From Sphingomonas leidyi (GTDB lineage: Bacteria > Pseudomonadota > Alphaproteobacteria > Sphingomonadales > Sphingomonadaceae), in NCBI RefSeq assembly GCF_011761945.1, contig NZ_JAASQV010000002.1, forward strand, positions 1,157,811 to 1,221,810: 64,000 nucleotides of DNA, written 5' to 3'. The notes under the pieces are model-generated. The model saw only the letters and a list, made by a program, of their open reading frames with translations, searched no databases and was not told where the DNA came from. A program made the translations under genes and the position numbers. This document shows, one piece after another, positions 46,765-58,709 of the stretch; position 1 is the first letter of the stretch; each line of letters starts with the position of its first letter.

Positions 46765-49488
46765 CTAGGACATGCTGGCATCGTCATCGTCGAGCTCCGG
46801 GAACAGTTTGGGCAGCGGCGAGCTGGTCCAGCTGGTGGTGAAGCCGCCGGTCCCGAAGCCCGGCGAGAAAGGCGAGGTCGACGGTGCGAGCGGGCCGGAG
46901 GAGGGGCCCGGGCCGAAGAAGGAGGCGCCGAATCCGCTCGAACCCGGGGACGATCCCGAGGCGCCGCCCGTCCCGCCATGCTGCGGCGGCTGGGGCTGGG
47001 CCTGCGGCTGGGCTTGCGCCGGCGCGCGCGACAGGAGCTGGCGCAGCGCGGTGAATACGCCGGTATAGTCGGCGGGCGCGCGCAGGGAATCGAGATACTG
47101 GACGGCAAGCCCGTGCTGGGTGCGCGTCACCCGCACCGTGATCCAATGGAGCTGCTTGGTCGCGGCGTTCACATGGCCCTGTATGTTCAGGATCAGCGTC
47201 AGCGAAGGGATCGTGCCCAGCATGAAGGCGCGTACCGGCTGCAGCGAGGCCACTTCGCCCTGGCCGATCTGCATGTGCGCCAGCCATGCCAGGTCGTTCT
47301 GGTTGATATGGTCGACCACCGCTCCGACCTGGCCGATATTGCCCATGACCGGGATGTCGGTCGCGCCTGCGGTCGCCAGCATCTGCCGGATCGCGTTCTC
47401 GTCGATATTGTTCGCGAAATTGCCGAGCGCATTGAGACCGGCCTGATTGGCCACATCGGCCTGGACGGCCTGGGCGCTTGGGTCCCGGCCGACGATCGCC
47501 AGGGCATTGCGCGCGGCCATCTGTCCGCATTCGGCGAACACTTGCTCGAGCGCCGCCAGCCTTTGCCCGGCGACGCCATGCGGATCCTCCGGATTGGTGT
47601 GGAAGATCAGGTCGCGGCGAAGGACCGGGGCCGCCTGGCGATAGCTATGGTTGAGCGCGCCGAGCAGCTGGTGCAGATGCAGCTGCGCCGCAGGGGAGAG
47701 CAGGTTGGCGTTCGTCGCCACATTGCGCGCATATTGCACCTGGATGGCAAAGATGCCGCGATTGACGTCGTCCTGGTCGCCTTGCGGCTGCAGCAGGCGC
47801 AGCAGGTCGTCCGCCACGCCGATCACGTTGGCCTGCAGGGTGAGCATCTGCTGCGACGGCTGCGGCACCGATATGCCGAAGATGGGCGATTGCGTGGGGG
47901 GTGCCGTGGTCGTCGCGGGCAGCGGCCCGGTCGACTGCGCCGAGCTCGATTGCGGAACGCTCGGCGTCGTCGCTTTCGGCGCGAGCGGGCCCAGCATGCG
48001 CAGCCGCTTGCGCTGCTCCTTCGATCCGCCCTTGCGCGCGGGCAGGAAGGTCGAACCGGTCTTGCTGCCGAACGCCTTGTGGAAGCTGGTCTCGCCGCGC
48101 TCGCGCTTGCGCAGCTCTTCCAGGAAGTCGTCCTGGGTGCGCTGCGAATGATGCTCGGTGCGCATCGGATCGGATATCAGCCCGACCGAGAGGAGCCCGC
48201 CCAGGCCCGCCCGGCCTTCGCTGGTCAGGTCGCCGAACTTGACCGTCGGGTCGCTCTCGAGAAAGGTCAGGACGTTCTTCGCGCGTGCCCGTTTGACCGG
48301 CTCGGCCTCATTGTCGGAAAGCTCGTCGACGAAGTCGGAATAGTCCTTGTCGACCTTCTTGTGGCCCTTGCCATAGTCCTTGGTGCGATAGCTCACCATG
48401 CCCTGCGCCCGCTTGGTCGTCTCCTGGGGCGTGTCGAACGCTTCGCCGCCGCGCGAGATGGTCTTGCTGCCGAACGGATAATGGACCCGCACGGTGCGCG
48501 GCTGGCTCTGGAAGCTTTCCCGGATCAGGCCGATCGCGCTCAAGCCGCTGATGCCCTGGCTCGTCGCGATCTGCTGGACGTTGAACTCGGTCTGGGTCGT
48601 CGGAAGGGCAGTGCCCTGGGTCGTGCTGCTGGAAGGGATGCTCGGCGTGCTGGAGGGAGGGGTGCCGGTATGGCCGGGCACGACCGGGGTGGAGCCGGGC
48701 GGTGTGGAGCTGGGCGCGCCGGTGGTGAGCGTGCTTCCCGGGCCCGTCGCGCTCGAGGACGATGCGCCGACCCGCGCATGGATATTGCCCTGGCCGCGCA
48801 CCGTGCCGCAGCTGAAGGTGAACCAGCCGTTGATGCCGATCGCCTGGAGCACGCCATTCTGCCGGACGCCGGCATTGGTCGTCACATCGAAGGTCTGGCC
48901 GATATCGGTGACATCGACTCGTATGCACTGGGCCGCGGGCGATGCCGGCGCGAAGGCCGGTGCGGGCGGCCCCTCGCCCCCATGCGGCAGCGGCGCGCGC
49001 GTCGCCCGGGCACCCATCGCATCGGCTTCGTCCTCCAGCGCGATGTCCGCATTGATCGGGACGCCGCCGGCCCGCTGCGTCGCGCGGACCCGGCCCTGCT
49101 TCTGCTGGACGACATGCCACGCCTCATGCGGCAGATGGCCTTCCTTGCCCGGCGCCAGATGGATGTCGCTCCCCTGCGCAAAGGCATGCGCCTGAAGTTG
49201 CGCGGGCCGGGCGGAGTTGCGATGCACGCGGACATCGTCGAGCGCGATGCCGGAAAGCGTCTCGATGCCCGTCTTCAGCCCATCGGGCAGGCCGGTGCGG
49301 TTGGCCGCCACCGCCGCGCGGGCCAGGCCGGAGGCGCGCGAGCGGGCATAATCGGCGATCGTCTCGCGCCCGGGCGCCAGATGCGCCGGCGCGGCGCGCT
49401 GTGCTACGGGCTGGGTGCCAGCTGCAGGCGGGCGCGCCTGCAGGTCCTGCGCGGGTCGGCCGGGCCTGGGTTGCAGGCGAGCATGCAT
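46765..49488 (-). CDS. DUF4157 (eCIS core) protein B with putative cysteine-protease-like C-terminus
   Basis: A 907-residue protein with no signal peptide. Residues 35-155 are the DUF4157 module with HEAWH at 121-125. A Ser/Thr/Pro-rich linker spans about 225-300. A basic middle domain follows (TKDYGKGHKKVDKDYSDFVD; QRTQDDFLEELRKRERG), then a second Ser/Pro/Thr linker. About residues 545-830 form a domain with AECGQMAARNALAI (C654), LHWITVRVTR (H781) and VQYLDSLRA (D800). The order Cys, His, Asp and the local contexts resemble papain-like and Ulp-like cysteine proteases. The tail is Gly/Ser/Pro-rich and ends in ELDDDDASMS. ATG 49488 follows GAGGAAGGCGG. Gene A is 104 bases downstream; a TonB receptor gene is divergent. 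Confidence 0.78.
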   Translation of the reverse strand: MHARLQPRPGRPAQDLQARPPAAGTQPVAQRAAPAHLAPGRETIADYARSRASGLARAAVAANRTGLPDGLKTGIETLSGIALDDVRVHRNSARPAQLQAHAFAQGSDIHLAPGKEGHLPHEAWHVVQQKQGRVRATQRAGGVPINADIALEDEADAMGARATRAPLPHGGEGPPAPAFAPASPAAQCIRVDVTDIGQTFDVTTNAGVRQNGVLQAIGINGWFTFSCGTVRGQGNIHARVGASSSSATGPGSTLTTGAPSSTPPGSTPVVPGHTGTPPSSTPSIPSSSTTQGTALPTTQTEFNVQQIATSQGISGLSAIGLIRESFQSQPRTVRVHYPFGSKTISRGGEAFDTPQETTKRAQGMVSYRTKDYGKGHKKVDKDYSDFVDELSDNEAEPVKRARAKNVLTFLESDPTVKFGDLTSEGRAGLGGLLSVGLISDPMRTEHHSQRTQDDFLEELRKRERGETSFHKAFGSKTGSTFLPARKGGSKEQRKRLRMLGPLAPKATTPSVPQSSSAQSTGPLPATTTAPPTQSPIFGISVPQPSQQMLTLQANVIGVADDLLRLLQPQGDQDDVNRGIFAIQVQYARNVATNANLLSPAAQLHLHQLLGALNHSYRQAAPVLRRDLIFHTNPEDPHGVAGQRLAALEQVFAECGQMAARNALAIVGRDPSAQAVQADVANQAGLNALGNFANNIDENAIRQMLATAGATDIPVMGNIGQVGAVVDHINQNDLAWLAHMQIGQGEVASLQPVRAFMLGTIPSLTLILNIQGHVNAATKQLHWITVRVTRTQHGLAVQYLDSLRAPADYTGVFTALRQLLSRAPAQAQPQAQPQPPQHGGTGGASGSSPGSSGFGASFFGPGPSSGPLAPSTSPFSPGFGTGGFTTSWTSSPLPKLFPELDDDDASMS
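49084..49302 (-). repeat. Dispersed coding repeat, copy 2 (DUF4157 core block)
   Basis: The 219-base counterpart in gene B of the blocks at 46238-46456 and 53582-53800; it encodes NRTGLPDGLKTGIETLSGIA through GRVR. Confidence 0.75.
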
Positions 49489-49576
49489 CCGCCTTCCTCT
49501 TCACCGTCTTGCCGCGACTATGACCCAGGCAGCCGCAAAGAGGAACGGCGATTAGCTTCGTTATGGCGGTTGCCGC

Positions 49577-49589
49577 TACGGTTTCCGTA
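49577..49589. promoter_or_regulatory. Inverted repeat TACGG-TTT-CCGTA between gene B and the second TonB receptor
   Basis: It lies in the 236-base divergent control region. The arms equal those of the HxlR-gene repeat at 4532-4545, but the spacer is 3 rather than 4 bases. No other element is recognised in 49489-49724. Confidence 0.3.
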
Positions 49590-49724
49590 ATGTGTCCGGA
49601 AGCTGTAACTTCACGGTCGCGCAACTGACATCGCGGCTACGCGATGCTGCAACGCACAAATCCTAGCTCCCCGACTGCCGGGCACTGTGCCCGCGCCGAA
49701 AACAAACCCTGGGGGGAACCCGCC

Positions 49725-52022
49725 ATGCGCAAGCTTTCCATTCTGCTCGCCGGCACTTCGATGCTGCTTTCCGGTGCCGCCTTCGCGCAGGACGCGCCGG
49801 CCGGGCCGGTGCCCGCCGCCGACGACGGCGCGGACCAGAATCATATCGTGGTGATCGGCCGCGGCGAGACCCGCCAGGTCCAGCAGCTCTCCAGCAGCGA
49901 CATCGCCGAACTCGCCGCCGGCACCAGCCCCTTGAAGGCGATCGAGAAGCTGCCCAGCGTCAACTTCCAGTCCGCCGATCCCTTCGGCGCCTATGAATGG
50001 GCCACGCGCGTCTCGATCCGCAGCTTCAACCAGAACCAGCTCGGCTTCACGCTCGACGGCATTCCCCTCGGCGACGCCAGCTACGGCAACGTCAACGGCC
50101 TCCACATCAGCCGCGCGATCACCAGCGAGAATGTCGGCGAGGTCCGGGTGTCGCAGGGCGCCGGCTCGCTCGGCACCCAGGCGACCAACAATCTCGGCGG
50201 CACGCTGGAATTCTTCTCGCGCGATCCGTCGGACCAGTTCGGCATCCATGCCGAGGGCACCTATGGCAGCGAGAACACCAAGCGCATCTTCGGCCGGATC
50301 GAGACCGGCGATATCGGCGGCGGCGTGAAGGCCTATGCCTCCTATGTCTATTCGGACCTCGACAAGTGGAAGGGCTGGGGCTCGCAGCGCACCAACCAGG
50401 CGAACGGCAAGATCGTCGCGCCGCTGGCCGATGATGTCCGCCTGGTCGGCACGATCAGCTATTCGGACCGCCGCGAGAACGACTATCAGGACCTGTCGCT
50501 CGGCATGATCAAGCGTCTCGGCTACAACTGGGACAATATCTCGAACGACTATGCGCTCGCGGTCCGCATCGCCGATATCGCGAACAATCGCGGCGATACC
50601 GGTGCCCCGGTGTCGAACGCGGCGGCGGGGACAGTCTATCCGGCGCCCTTCGCGACGGTGGACGATGCCTATTTCGACGCGGCGGGCCTGCGCCGCGACT
50701 GGCTGGGCTCGCTCGGCTTCGAAGGCGAGAGCGGCGGCCTGCGCTTCGCGCTCAAGGGCTATTACCACAATAATCACGGCCAGGGCCTGTGGTTCACGCC
50801 GTACGTGCCCAGCCCGGGCGGCACCTCGCCCATCTCGATCCGCACCACCGAGTACGACATCGATCGCAAGGGCGTGTTCGGCCATACCGGCGGCAAGCTC
50901 GGCGAGCATAACGACGTGACCATCGGCTTCTGGTACGAGCGCAACGATTTCCAGCAGGCCCGCCGCTTCTATGCCCTGTCGAGCCGCACCGCGCCGTCGC
51001 GCCGCAGCCTCGATTTCCAGTCGAACCCGTTCGCGACCCAGTGGGACTATGACTACACGACGGACACCTTCCAATATTATGTCGAGGACAAGCTGACCTT
51101 CGGCGACCTGACGCTGAACCTGGGCTGGAAGGGCTTCAAGGTAAAGAACGCGGCCGATCCGAACGTCGCCGGCGCGCTGGCGCGCGGCAAGATCGACGTG
51201 ACCGATTGGTTCCAGCCGACCGCGGGCTTCAACTACCGCCTCGGGGCCGGTGCCGAACTGTTCGGCGGCTTCACTCAGGTGACTCGCGCCTTCGTCGCCT
51301 CGGCCACCAGCGGCCCGTTCGCGACCACCCAGGCCGGCTTCAACGCGCTTCTCTCGGGCTCGACCAGGCTCAAGCCCGAGCAATCGGACACCTGGGAACT
51401 GGGCGGCCGCCTGCGCTCGGGGCCGTTCACCGGCTCGCTCGCCGGCTATTATGTCAACTTCCGCAATCGCCTGCTCGGCGTCACCACCGGCGCCGGCATC
51501 GTCGGCAACCCGGTGACGCTGCAGAATGTCGGCGACGTCCGCGCCATCGGCTTCGAAGCGACCGGCGATCTCCGTCTGGGCAGCGGCTTCGGCGCATTCG
51601 TCTCGTACAGCTACAATGACTCGACCTATCGCGACGATGTGCGCAATGCGGCCGGCACGCTGCTGGCGGCGACCAAGGGCAAGACCGTGGTCGATGCCCC
51701 CAAGCACCTGCTCAAGGGCGAACTGACCTACGACCTTGCCGGCTTCAACGCCCGCATCGGCGCCAACTATATGAGCCGGCGCTATTTCACCTATACCAAC
51801 GACCAGTCGATCGCCGGCCGCGTGCTGGTCGACGCCACACTCGGCTATAAGTTCGACCTGGGCGGCCGCAGCCTGGAGATCCAGGCCAACGCGACCAACC
51901 TGTTCGACAAGAAGTACGTCTCGACGATCGGTACGAACGGCTTCGGCAATTCGGGCGACAACCAGACGCTGATGGTCGGCGCGCCGCAACAATTCTTCGT
52001 GACGCTGAAGGCCTGGTTCTGA
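49725..52022 (+). CDS. TonB-dependent outer-membrane receptor
   Basis: A 765-residue transporter. The signal peptide is residues 1-22 (LSILLAGTSMLLSGAAFAQ). The plug has a TonB-box-like NHIVVIGRGETRQVQQLSSS, then RSFNQNQLGFTLDGIPLGDA and ENVGEVRVSQGAGSLGTQAT. The barrel ends TNLFDKKYVSTIGTNGFGNS and a C-terminal LKAWF. Cargo is unknown. ATG 49725 follows GGGGGGAA. It sits between the genes for DUF4157 proteins B and C on the opposite strand, and is divergent from B across a control region with an inverted repeat. Confidence 0.94.
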   Translation: MRKLSILLAGTSMLLSGAAFAQDAPAGPVPAADDGADQNHIVVIGRGETRQVQQLSSSDIAELAAGTSPLKAIEKLPSVNFQSADPFGAYEWATRVSIRSFNQNQLGFTLDGIPLGDASYGNVNGLHISRAITSENVGEVRVSQGAGSLGTQATNNLGGTLEFFSRDPSDQFGIHAEGTYGSENTKRIFGRIETGDIGGGVKAYASYVYSDLDKWKGWGSQRTNQANGKIVAPLADDVRLVGTISYSDRRENDYQDLSLGMIKRLGYNWDNISNDYALAVRIADIANNRGDTGAPVSNAAAGTVYPAPFATVDDAYFDAAGLRRDWLGSLGFEGESGGLRFALKGYYHNNHGQGLWFTPYVPSPGGTSPISIRTTEYDIDRKGVFGHTGGKLGEHNDVTIGFWYERNDFQQARRFYALSSRTAPSRRSLDFQSNPFATQWDYDYTTDTFQYYVEDKLTFGDLTLNLGWKGFKVKNAADPNVAGALARGKIDVTDWFQPTAGFNYRLGAGAELFGGFTQVTRAFVASATSGPFATTQAGFNALLSGSTRLKPEQSDTWELGGRLRSGPFTGSLAGYYVNFRNRLLGVTTGAGIVGNPVTLQNVGDVRAIGFEATGDLRLGSGFGAFVSYSYNDSTYRDDVRNAAGTLLAATKGKTVVDAPKHLLKGELTYDLAGFNARIGANYMSRRYFTYTNDQSIAGRVLVDATLGYKFDLGGRSLEIQANATNLFDKKYVSTIGTNGFGNSGDNQTLMVGAPQQFFVTLKAWF

Positions 52023-52059
52023 GCCTCTCCTCCCCGCGGACAGCAAGGGGAGGGCAGCG

Positions 52060-52092
52060 GGAAGGGCCGGGGCGCGAGCTCCGGCCCTTTCC
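52060..52092. terminator. Hairpin between the TonB receptor gene and convergent gene C
   Basis: GGAAGGGCCGG (52060-52070) pairs with CCGGCCCTTTCC (52081-52092) around a 10-base loop, with one bulged T. It probably ends both converging genes. Confidence 0.6.
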
Positions 52093-52123
52093 GTGCGGCG
52101 CGCCGCGGTTCGGCCGCGCGCCG

Positions 52124-53938
<1,815 letters not shown>

Positions 53939-54026
53939 GGCGGGTCGAGTCCTCGCACGGCTGGTGCGGGAGCCTGCCGCCTTTCCGCCTGGCGGAAAAG
54001 CAGAGAAAGCCCCGTTTCCGCGCCGC

Positions 54027-55700
54027 TCAGTTCTTCGTCGGTGCCGGCACGGCAATCGAAATCGCCTTCGGTGCCGTGGCGGCCGGCGCATTCGCCGGCC
54101 GCGGTGCCTTGGGCGCATCCCTGGCATAGCGTTCGCCGAAGCTGTTGCCCTGGTACCAGCGCGGCTCCTGGTCGGCATCGGCGATCTCGCGCGCGATCAG
54201 ATAGTTGATTTTCGCGAACCTGGCGCCGGCCTGCCAGTCGAACGGTTGGCGGATATCGTCGCTCACCTTGTGGTAGTGTGCCTTCAGGAAGTCGCGGAAC
54301 GCCTTCTCGCCGCCATTCCTGAAGCCGGTGACGAGGAAGATCGACGGCACGCCGGCCTTGACGAAACTATAGTGATCCGAACGGAGGAACAGCTGCTCTT
54401 CGGGCATGGGATCGGGCGAGAGCGCCACGCCCATCTTCGCCGCCGCGCGCGCGACGATCGGCCCGAGCGTCGAATGCTCGGCGCCGAAGGCGACCACGTC
54501 CTGGAAGTCATACAGCAGGATCGGCATGTCGAGATTGACGTCGGCCACCACCTTGCCGCCGCCCACGACCGGATAGCGCGCGAGGAACTCGGAACCGATC
54601 AGCCCGTCCTCCTCGGCGGTGAGCGCGACGAACAGGATCGAGCGGCGCGGGCGCTTGCCGCTCTGCGTGAAGGCGCGCGCGGCTTCCAGCATCGTCGCCA
54701 CGCCCGCGGCATTGTCCATCGCGCCATTGTAGATCTTGTCCTCGCCTTCCAGGCCCGGATCGGTGCCCTCATGGTCGAGATGCGCGGAGAGCACGACATA
54801 TTCATCGGCGAGCTTCGGATCCGATCCCGGCAGGATGCCGATCACGTTCTCGCTCTTCTTCACCGTGACGATGCTGGTCCGCTGCAGGGTGAGCCGCTGC
54901 TTGAGCGCGAAGCTGCCCGGCGTGCCGCCCGGGGCGGCGAGCATGGCATAGAGCTGGTCGGCGCGCATCGGCGCGTCCTTGAACAACGCCTCGGCGGCGG
55001 CGCCCTTCACATAGGCGCCGATCCTGAGCCCGGGATTCTCGCCCCTGGGGAAGCCGTCCGGGCTCAGCCAGTTGGTCTGCGGGCCCTGGAAATAGGTGAC
55101 GGCCTGCGCCCAGGGGAAGGCGTCCTTCAGATTGTCCGGCGTGACGAGATAGATCAGGCCGAGCGCGCCGTGCCTGCCGGCGACTGCGGCCTTGTCGAGC
55201 TTGCCGGGTTCGATGCCCGGCGGATTGCCGAGCAGCGTGACGACGAACTTGCCGGTCGCGTCGACACCGGCATAGTCGGCCTCGCGACCATGGCCGACGA
55301 ACACCGCGTCGGCGGTGAGGGTCTGGGTCTCGTTGCCGTGGAGCGGGCTCGGACCGAACAGCACGTCCTGGCCGCTGGCGAACCGTTTCGCGCCAACCGC
55401 GAGCGAGGCCGGCTTCCCGACGTCGAGCACATAGTCCGCGATGTTGACCGGCTGGTACCAGCCTTGCGTCCCGCCGGGCTTGAATCCCATCGCGTCGAAG
55501 CGGCTGGAGACATAGCGTGCCGCGATCTCGAACCCCTGGGTCCCGTTGTCGCGCCCGCCGAGCAGGTCGTCGGCGAGGAACTCGACATGCGCGCGCACTT
55601 CGTCGGGGCTGAACGCAGGTTCCCCGGTCCCCGCCTGCGCCCATGCCGCGGCCGGTGCCAGGGCGAGCGCCAGCGCGATGAGAAACGATTTGCGGTGCAC
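54027..55700 (-). CDS. M28-family zinc aminopeptidase with PA domain, exported
   Basis: A 557-residue exopeptidase. The signal peptide is residues 1-22 (SFLIALALALAPAAAWAQ), with GTG 55700 after GGGGAGAAA. A PA-type insert spans about 130-260. The M28 dinuclear zinc site is intact: SAHLDHEG, GAMDNAAGVA, the catalytic glutamate in ALTAEEDGLIGSE, and the late ligand in RSDHYSFVKAG. It should trim peptides in the periplasm or outside. It is divergent from the M16 peptidase gene (127 bases), a second exported protease. Confidence 0.93.
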   Translation of the reverse strand: MHRKSFLIALALALAPAAAWAQAGTGEPAFSPDEVRAHVEFLADDLLGGRDNGTQGFEIAARYVSSRFDAMGFKPGGTQGWYQPVNIADYVLDVGKPASLAVGAKRFASGQDVLFGPSPLHGNETQTLTADAVFVGHGREADYAGVDATGKFVVTLLGNPPGIEPGKLDKAAVAGRHGALGLIYLVTPDNLKDAFPWAQAVTYFQGPQTNWLSPDGFPRGENPGLRIGAYVKGAAAEALFKDAPMRADQLYAMLAAPGGTPGSFALKQRLTLQRTSIVTVKKSENVIGILPGSDPKLADEYVVLSAHLDHEGTDPGLEGEDKIYNGAMDNAAGVATMLEAARAFTQSGKRPRRSILFVALTAEEDGLIGSEFLARYPVVGGGKVVADVNLDMPILLYDFQDVVAFGAEHSTLGPIVARAAAKMGVALSPDPMPEEQLFLRSDHYSFVKAGVPSIFLVTGFRNGGEKAFRDFLKAHYHKVSDDIRQPFDWQAGARFAKINYLIAREIADADQEPRWYQGNSFGERYARDAPKAPRPANAPAATAPKAISIAVPAPTKN

Positions 55701-55827
55701 GGATTTCTCCCCGGAATGGCGCAGTTTTCCGCAGGCTAGAGCAAATGAATGCGGGTGCAACCGGCTTGCGGCGGGCCTGCCCGGCGCTATGCTCGCCCTC
55801 TCTCTTGTCTCTCGGGGAAACAGCTAC

Positions 55828-58695
55828 ATGAAATCGTTCCGGATGCTTTGCGGCGCGTCGATCTGCGCGCTGGCGATTGGCGCTGCCGTGCCCGTATTCG
55901 CCCAGCAGGCGCCCGCCGCCGCCGCTGCCGCCCCGGCACAGACCAAGCCGGTTCCGGTGGCCGAGCTCGTGAAGAAGATCGACATCCCCTATGAGGGCTT
56001 CACGCTTCCGAACGGCCTGCGCGTGCTGGTCCATACCGATCGCAAGGCGCCGATCGTCGCGGTGTCGACCTGGTACGATGTCGGCTCGAAGCACGAACCC
56101 GCCGGCAAGACCGGCTTCGCGCACCTGTTCGAGCATCTGATGTTCAACGGCTCGGAGAATGCTCCGGGCGATTTCTTCGAGCCGCTCAAGCAGGTCGGCG
56201 CCACCGATTTCAACGGCACCACCAGCTTCGATCGCACCAATTATTTCGAGACCGTGCCGCGCCCGGCGCTCGATCGCGCGCTGTTCCTCGAGAGCGACCG
56301 CATGGGCTATCTGCTCGGCGCGATCACCCAGGACGTGCTCGACGAGCAGCGCGGCGTCGTCCAGAACGAGAAGCGCCAGGGCGACAACCAGCCCTATGGC
56401 CTGGTCTTCTACAAGGTGCTCGAGGAACTGCTCGGCAGCACGCCCTATGGCCATAACGTGATCGGTTCGATGGCCGATCTCGATGCCGCGAGCCTCGACG
56501 ACGTCAAGAACTGGTTCCGCGCGCATTACGGCCCGAACAACGCGATCCTCGTCCTCGCCGGCGATGTCGACGTCAAGGAAGCCCGGCCGCTGGTCGAGAA
56601 ATATTTCGGCGCGATCCCGGCCGGTCCGAAGAGCGTGCTGCCGCAGGTCACGGTGCCGACGCTGGCCGCACCCAAGACGGTGACGATCAAGGACAGCGTC
56701 GCCGCCACCCTCATCCTGCGCAGCTGGGCGGTGCCCGGGCTGAACGACAAGGATGCGACGGCGCTCAACGTCTTCGCCTCGGTGCTGGGCGGCCTCGCCA
56801 GCTCGCGGCTCGACAATGAACTGGTCCGCAAGGACAAGACCGCCGTCCAGGTGTCGAGCAACGTCCAGTCGCTGGCGCAGATCGGCATCTTCATGGTCCA
56901 GGCGGTGGTGAAGCCCGGCGTCGATCCGGCGGTGGTATCGAAGCGCCTCGACGAGATCCTGGCCGATCTCCTCAAGAACGGGCCGACCGCGGACGAAGTG
57001 AAGCGCGTCGCCACCACCAATGTCTCCGGCCGCATCGCGGGGCTGGAATCGGTCGGCGGTTTTGGCGGCAAGGCCGTGGCGCTCGCGTCGGGCGAGCTCT
57101 ATTCGGGCGACCCGCTCCACTTCAGGAAGGAGCTGGAAGCGATGGCACGGGTCACGCCGGCCGAAGTGACCGCGGCGGCGAACAAGTGGCTCAACCGGCC
57201 CGCACTCACCGTGATGGTCGTGCCTGGCCAGCGGGAGGCCTATCAGGAAGCGACCGCCGTCGCCGCGAAGCCGGCCGAAGGCGCCAAGGCCGAGCCGGTG
57301 AAGGGCACCCGTGGCGCACTGCCCGCCGTCGCCCCGATCGGCGATCTCGTCTTCCCCAAGGTGGAGCGCACCCGGCTCTCGAACGGCATCGAGCTGGTCT
57401 ATGCCCATCGCAATGCCGTGCCGGTCACCCAGATCGAGATGAGTTTCGATGCCGGCGTCGCCGCCGATCCTGCGGGCAAGCTCGGCACCCAGCGCCTGAC
57501 GCTCAACATGATGGACGAAGGCACGACCAGCCTCGATTCGACGGCGCTCGCCGAAGCGCGCGAGCGGCTGGGCGCGACCATCGGCTCGGGCAGCTCGGCC
57601 GATCGCACCTATCTGGGCGTCGATGCGCCGAGCCCCAACCTGGCCGGTGCGCTCGACCTGTTCGCCGATGTGGTGGAGCGGCCCGCCTTCGTGCCGGCCG
57701 AGATCGAGCGCGTGCGGGGCCAGATGCTCGCTGGCATCGCGCAGGAGCTGACCAGCCCGACTGGCCTGTCCGGCCGCATGGTGCCGCGCGTGCTCTACGG
57801 GGCGGGCAGCCCCTATGCCAAGCTCGGCGCCGGCTCGGGCGATCCGGCGGTCGTGAAGACGATCACGCGCGACGATCTGGTCGCCTGGCACAATGCCTGG
57901 ATCCGTCCGGACAAGGCCAAGATCTTCGTCGTCAGCGACCGTCCGCTCGCCGAGATCAAGGCCGCGCTCGAGACGCGCTTCGGCGGCTGGAAGAGCGAGG
58001 GGCCGGCCGGCGCCAAGGCCTTCGCACCCTCGGCCCAGGCGATGACGCCCCGGATCATCCTGATCGACCGGCCCAATTCGCCGCAGTCGCAGATCGTCGC
58101 GGCGCAGCTGACCGGCGTCGATCCCTTCTCGGACACGCTGGCGGTGACCACCGCCAACCAGGCGCTCGGCTCGGGCTTCCTCTCGCGCATCAACATGGAC
58201 CTGCGCGAGGCCAAGCACTGGTCCTATGGCGCGGGCGGCGGCTATTCCTTCCTGGAGCACGCCGTGCCCTATACGATCAGCGCTCCGGTCCAGGCGGACA
58301 GGACGGGCGATTCGATCAAGGCGATCCAGCAGCAGGTGCGCGACTTCCTGACCACCAAGGGCGTGACGCCCGAGGAGCTGACGCGCGAAGTCAATGGCTC
58401 GACTCGCGAGCTGCCCGGCCGCTTCGAGACATCGGACGCCGTGCTCAACGCGATGCAGCAGAACGACCTGCGCCGCCGTCCGGACGATTATTTCAGCACC
58501 ATCGCACAAAAATATCGGATGCTCGCCATACCCCAGCTTGACGCTGCGGCACGCGCGGCTCTCGACCCGAACAAGTTCGTTTTCGTGGTCGTCGGCGATG
58601 CCGCGAAGGTCCGGCCGCAGCTTGACAGCATCGGCCTGCCCGTCGAGGTGGTCCCCGCAGCGTCGCTGGCAAGCACCAAGCCGGCGGCCAATTAA
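55828..58695 (+). CDS. M16-family zinc peptidase (pitrilysin-like), exported
   Basis: A 955-residue peptidase made of two M16 halves. The signal peptide is residues 1-25. The N-terminal half has the inverted zinc motif HLFEH (99-103, with E102 catalytic) in FAHLFEHLMFNGSENAPGD. The second zinc-glutamate region follows near EQRGVVQNEKRQG. The C-terminal half lacks the motif, as expected for the substrate-chamber domain, and includes GSGFLSRINMDLREAKHWSY. Such enzymes degrade oligopeptides in the periplasm. ATG 55828 gives a clear signal sequence. A 99-residue protein gene follows after 14 bases. Confidence 0.94.
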   Translation: MKSFRMLCGASICALAIGAAVPVFAQQAPAAAAAAPAQTKPVPVAELVKKIDIPYEGFTLPNGLRVLVHTDRKAPIVAVSTWYDVGSKHEPAGKTGFAHLFEHLMFNGSENAPGDFFEPLKQVGATDFNGTTSFDRTNYFETVPRPALDRALFLESDRMGYLLGAITQDVLDEQRGVVQNEKRQGDNQPYGLVFYKVLEELLGSTPYGHNVIGSMADLDAASLDDVKNWFRAHYGPNNAILVLAGDVDVKEARPLVEKYFGAIPAGPKSVLPQVTVPTLAAPKTVTIKDSVAATLILRSWAVPGLNDKDATALNVFASVLGGLASSRLDNELVRKDKTAVQVSSNVQSLAQIGIFMVQAVVKPGVDPAVVSKRLDEILADLLKNGPTADEVKRVATTNVSGRIAGLESVGGFGGKAVALASGELYSGDPLHFRKELEAMARVTPAEVTAAANKWLNRPALTVMVVPGQREAYQEATAVAAKPAEGAKAEPVKGTRGALPAVAPIGDLVFPKVERTRLSNGIELVYAHRNAVPVTQIEMSFDAGVAADPAGKLGTQRLTLNMMDEGTTSLDSTALAEARERLGATIGSGSSADRTYLGVDAPSPNLAGALDLFADVVERPAFVPAEIERVRGQMLAGIAQELTSPTGLSGRMVPRVLYGAGSPYAKLGAGSGDPAVVKTITRDDLVAWHNAWIRPDKAKIFVVSDRPLAEIKAALETRFGGWKSEGPAGAKAFAPSAQAMTPRIILIDRPNSPQSQIVAAQLTGVDPFSDTLAVTTANQALGSGFLSRINMDLREAKHWSYGAGGGYSFLEHAVPYTISAPVQADRTGDSIKAIQQQVRDFLTTKGVTPEELTREVNGSTRELPGRFETSDAVLNAMQQNDLRRRPDDYFSTIAQKYRMLAIPQLDAAARAALDPNKFVFVVVGDAAKVRPQLDSIGLPVEVVPAASLASTKPAAN

Positions 58696-58709
58696 TCAGG
58701 AGAGTTCTC

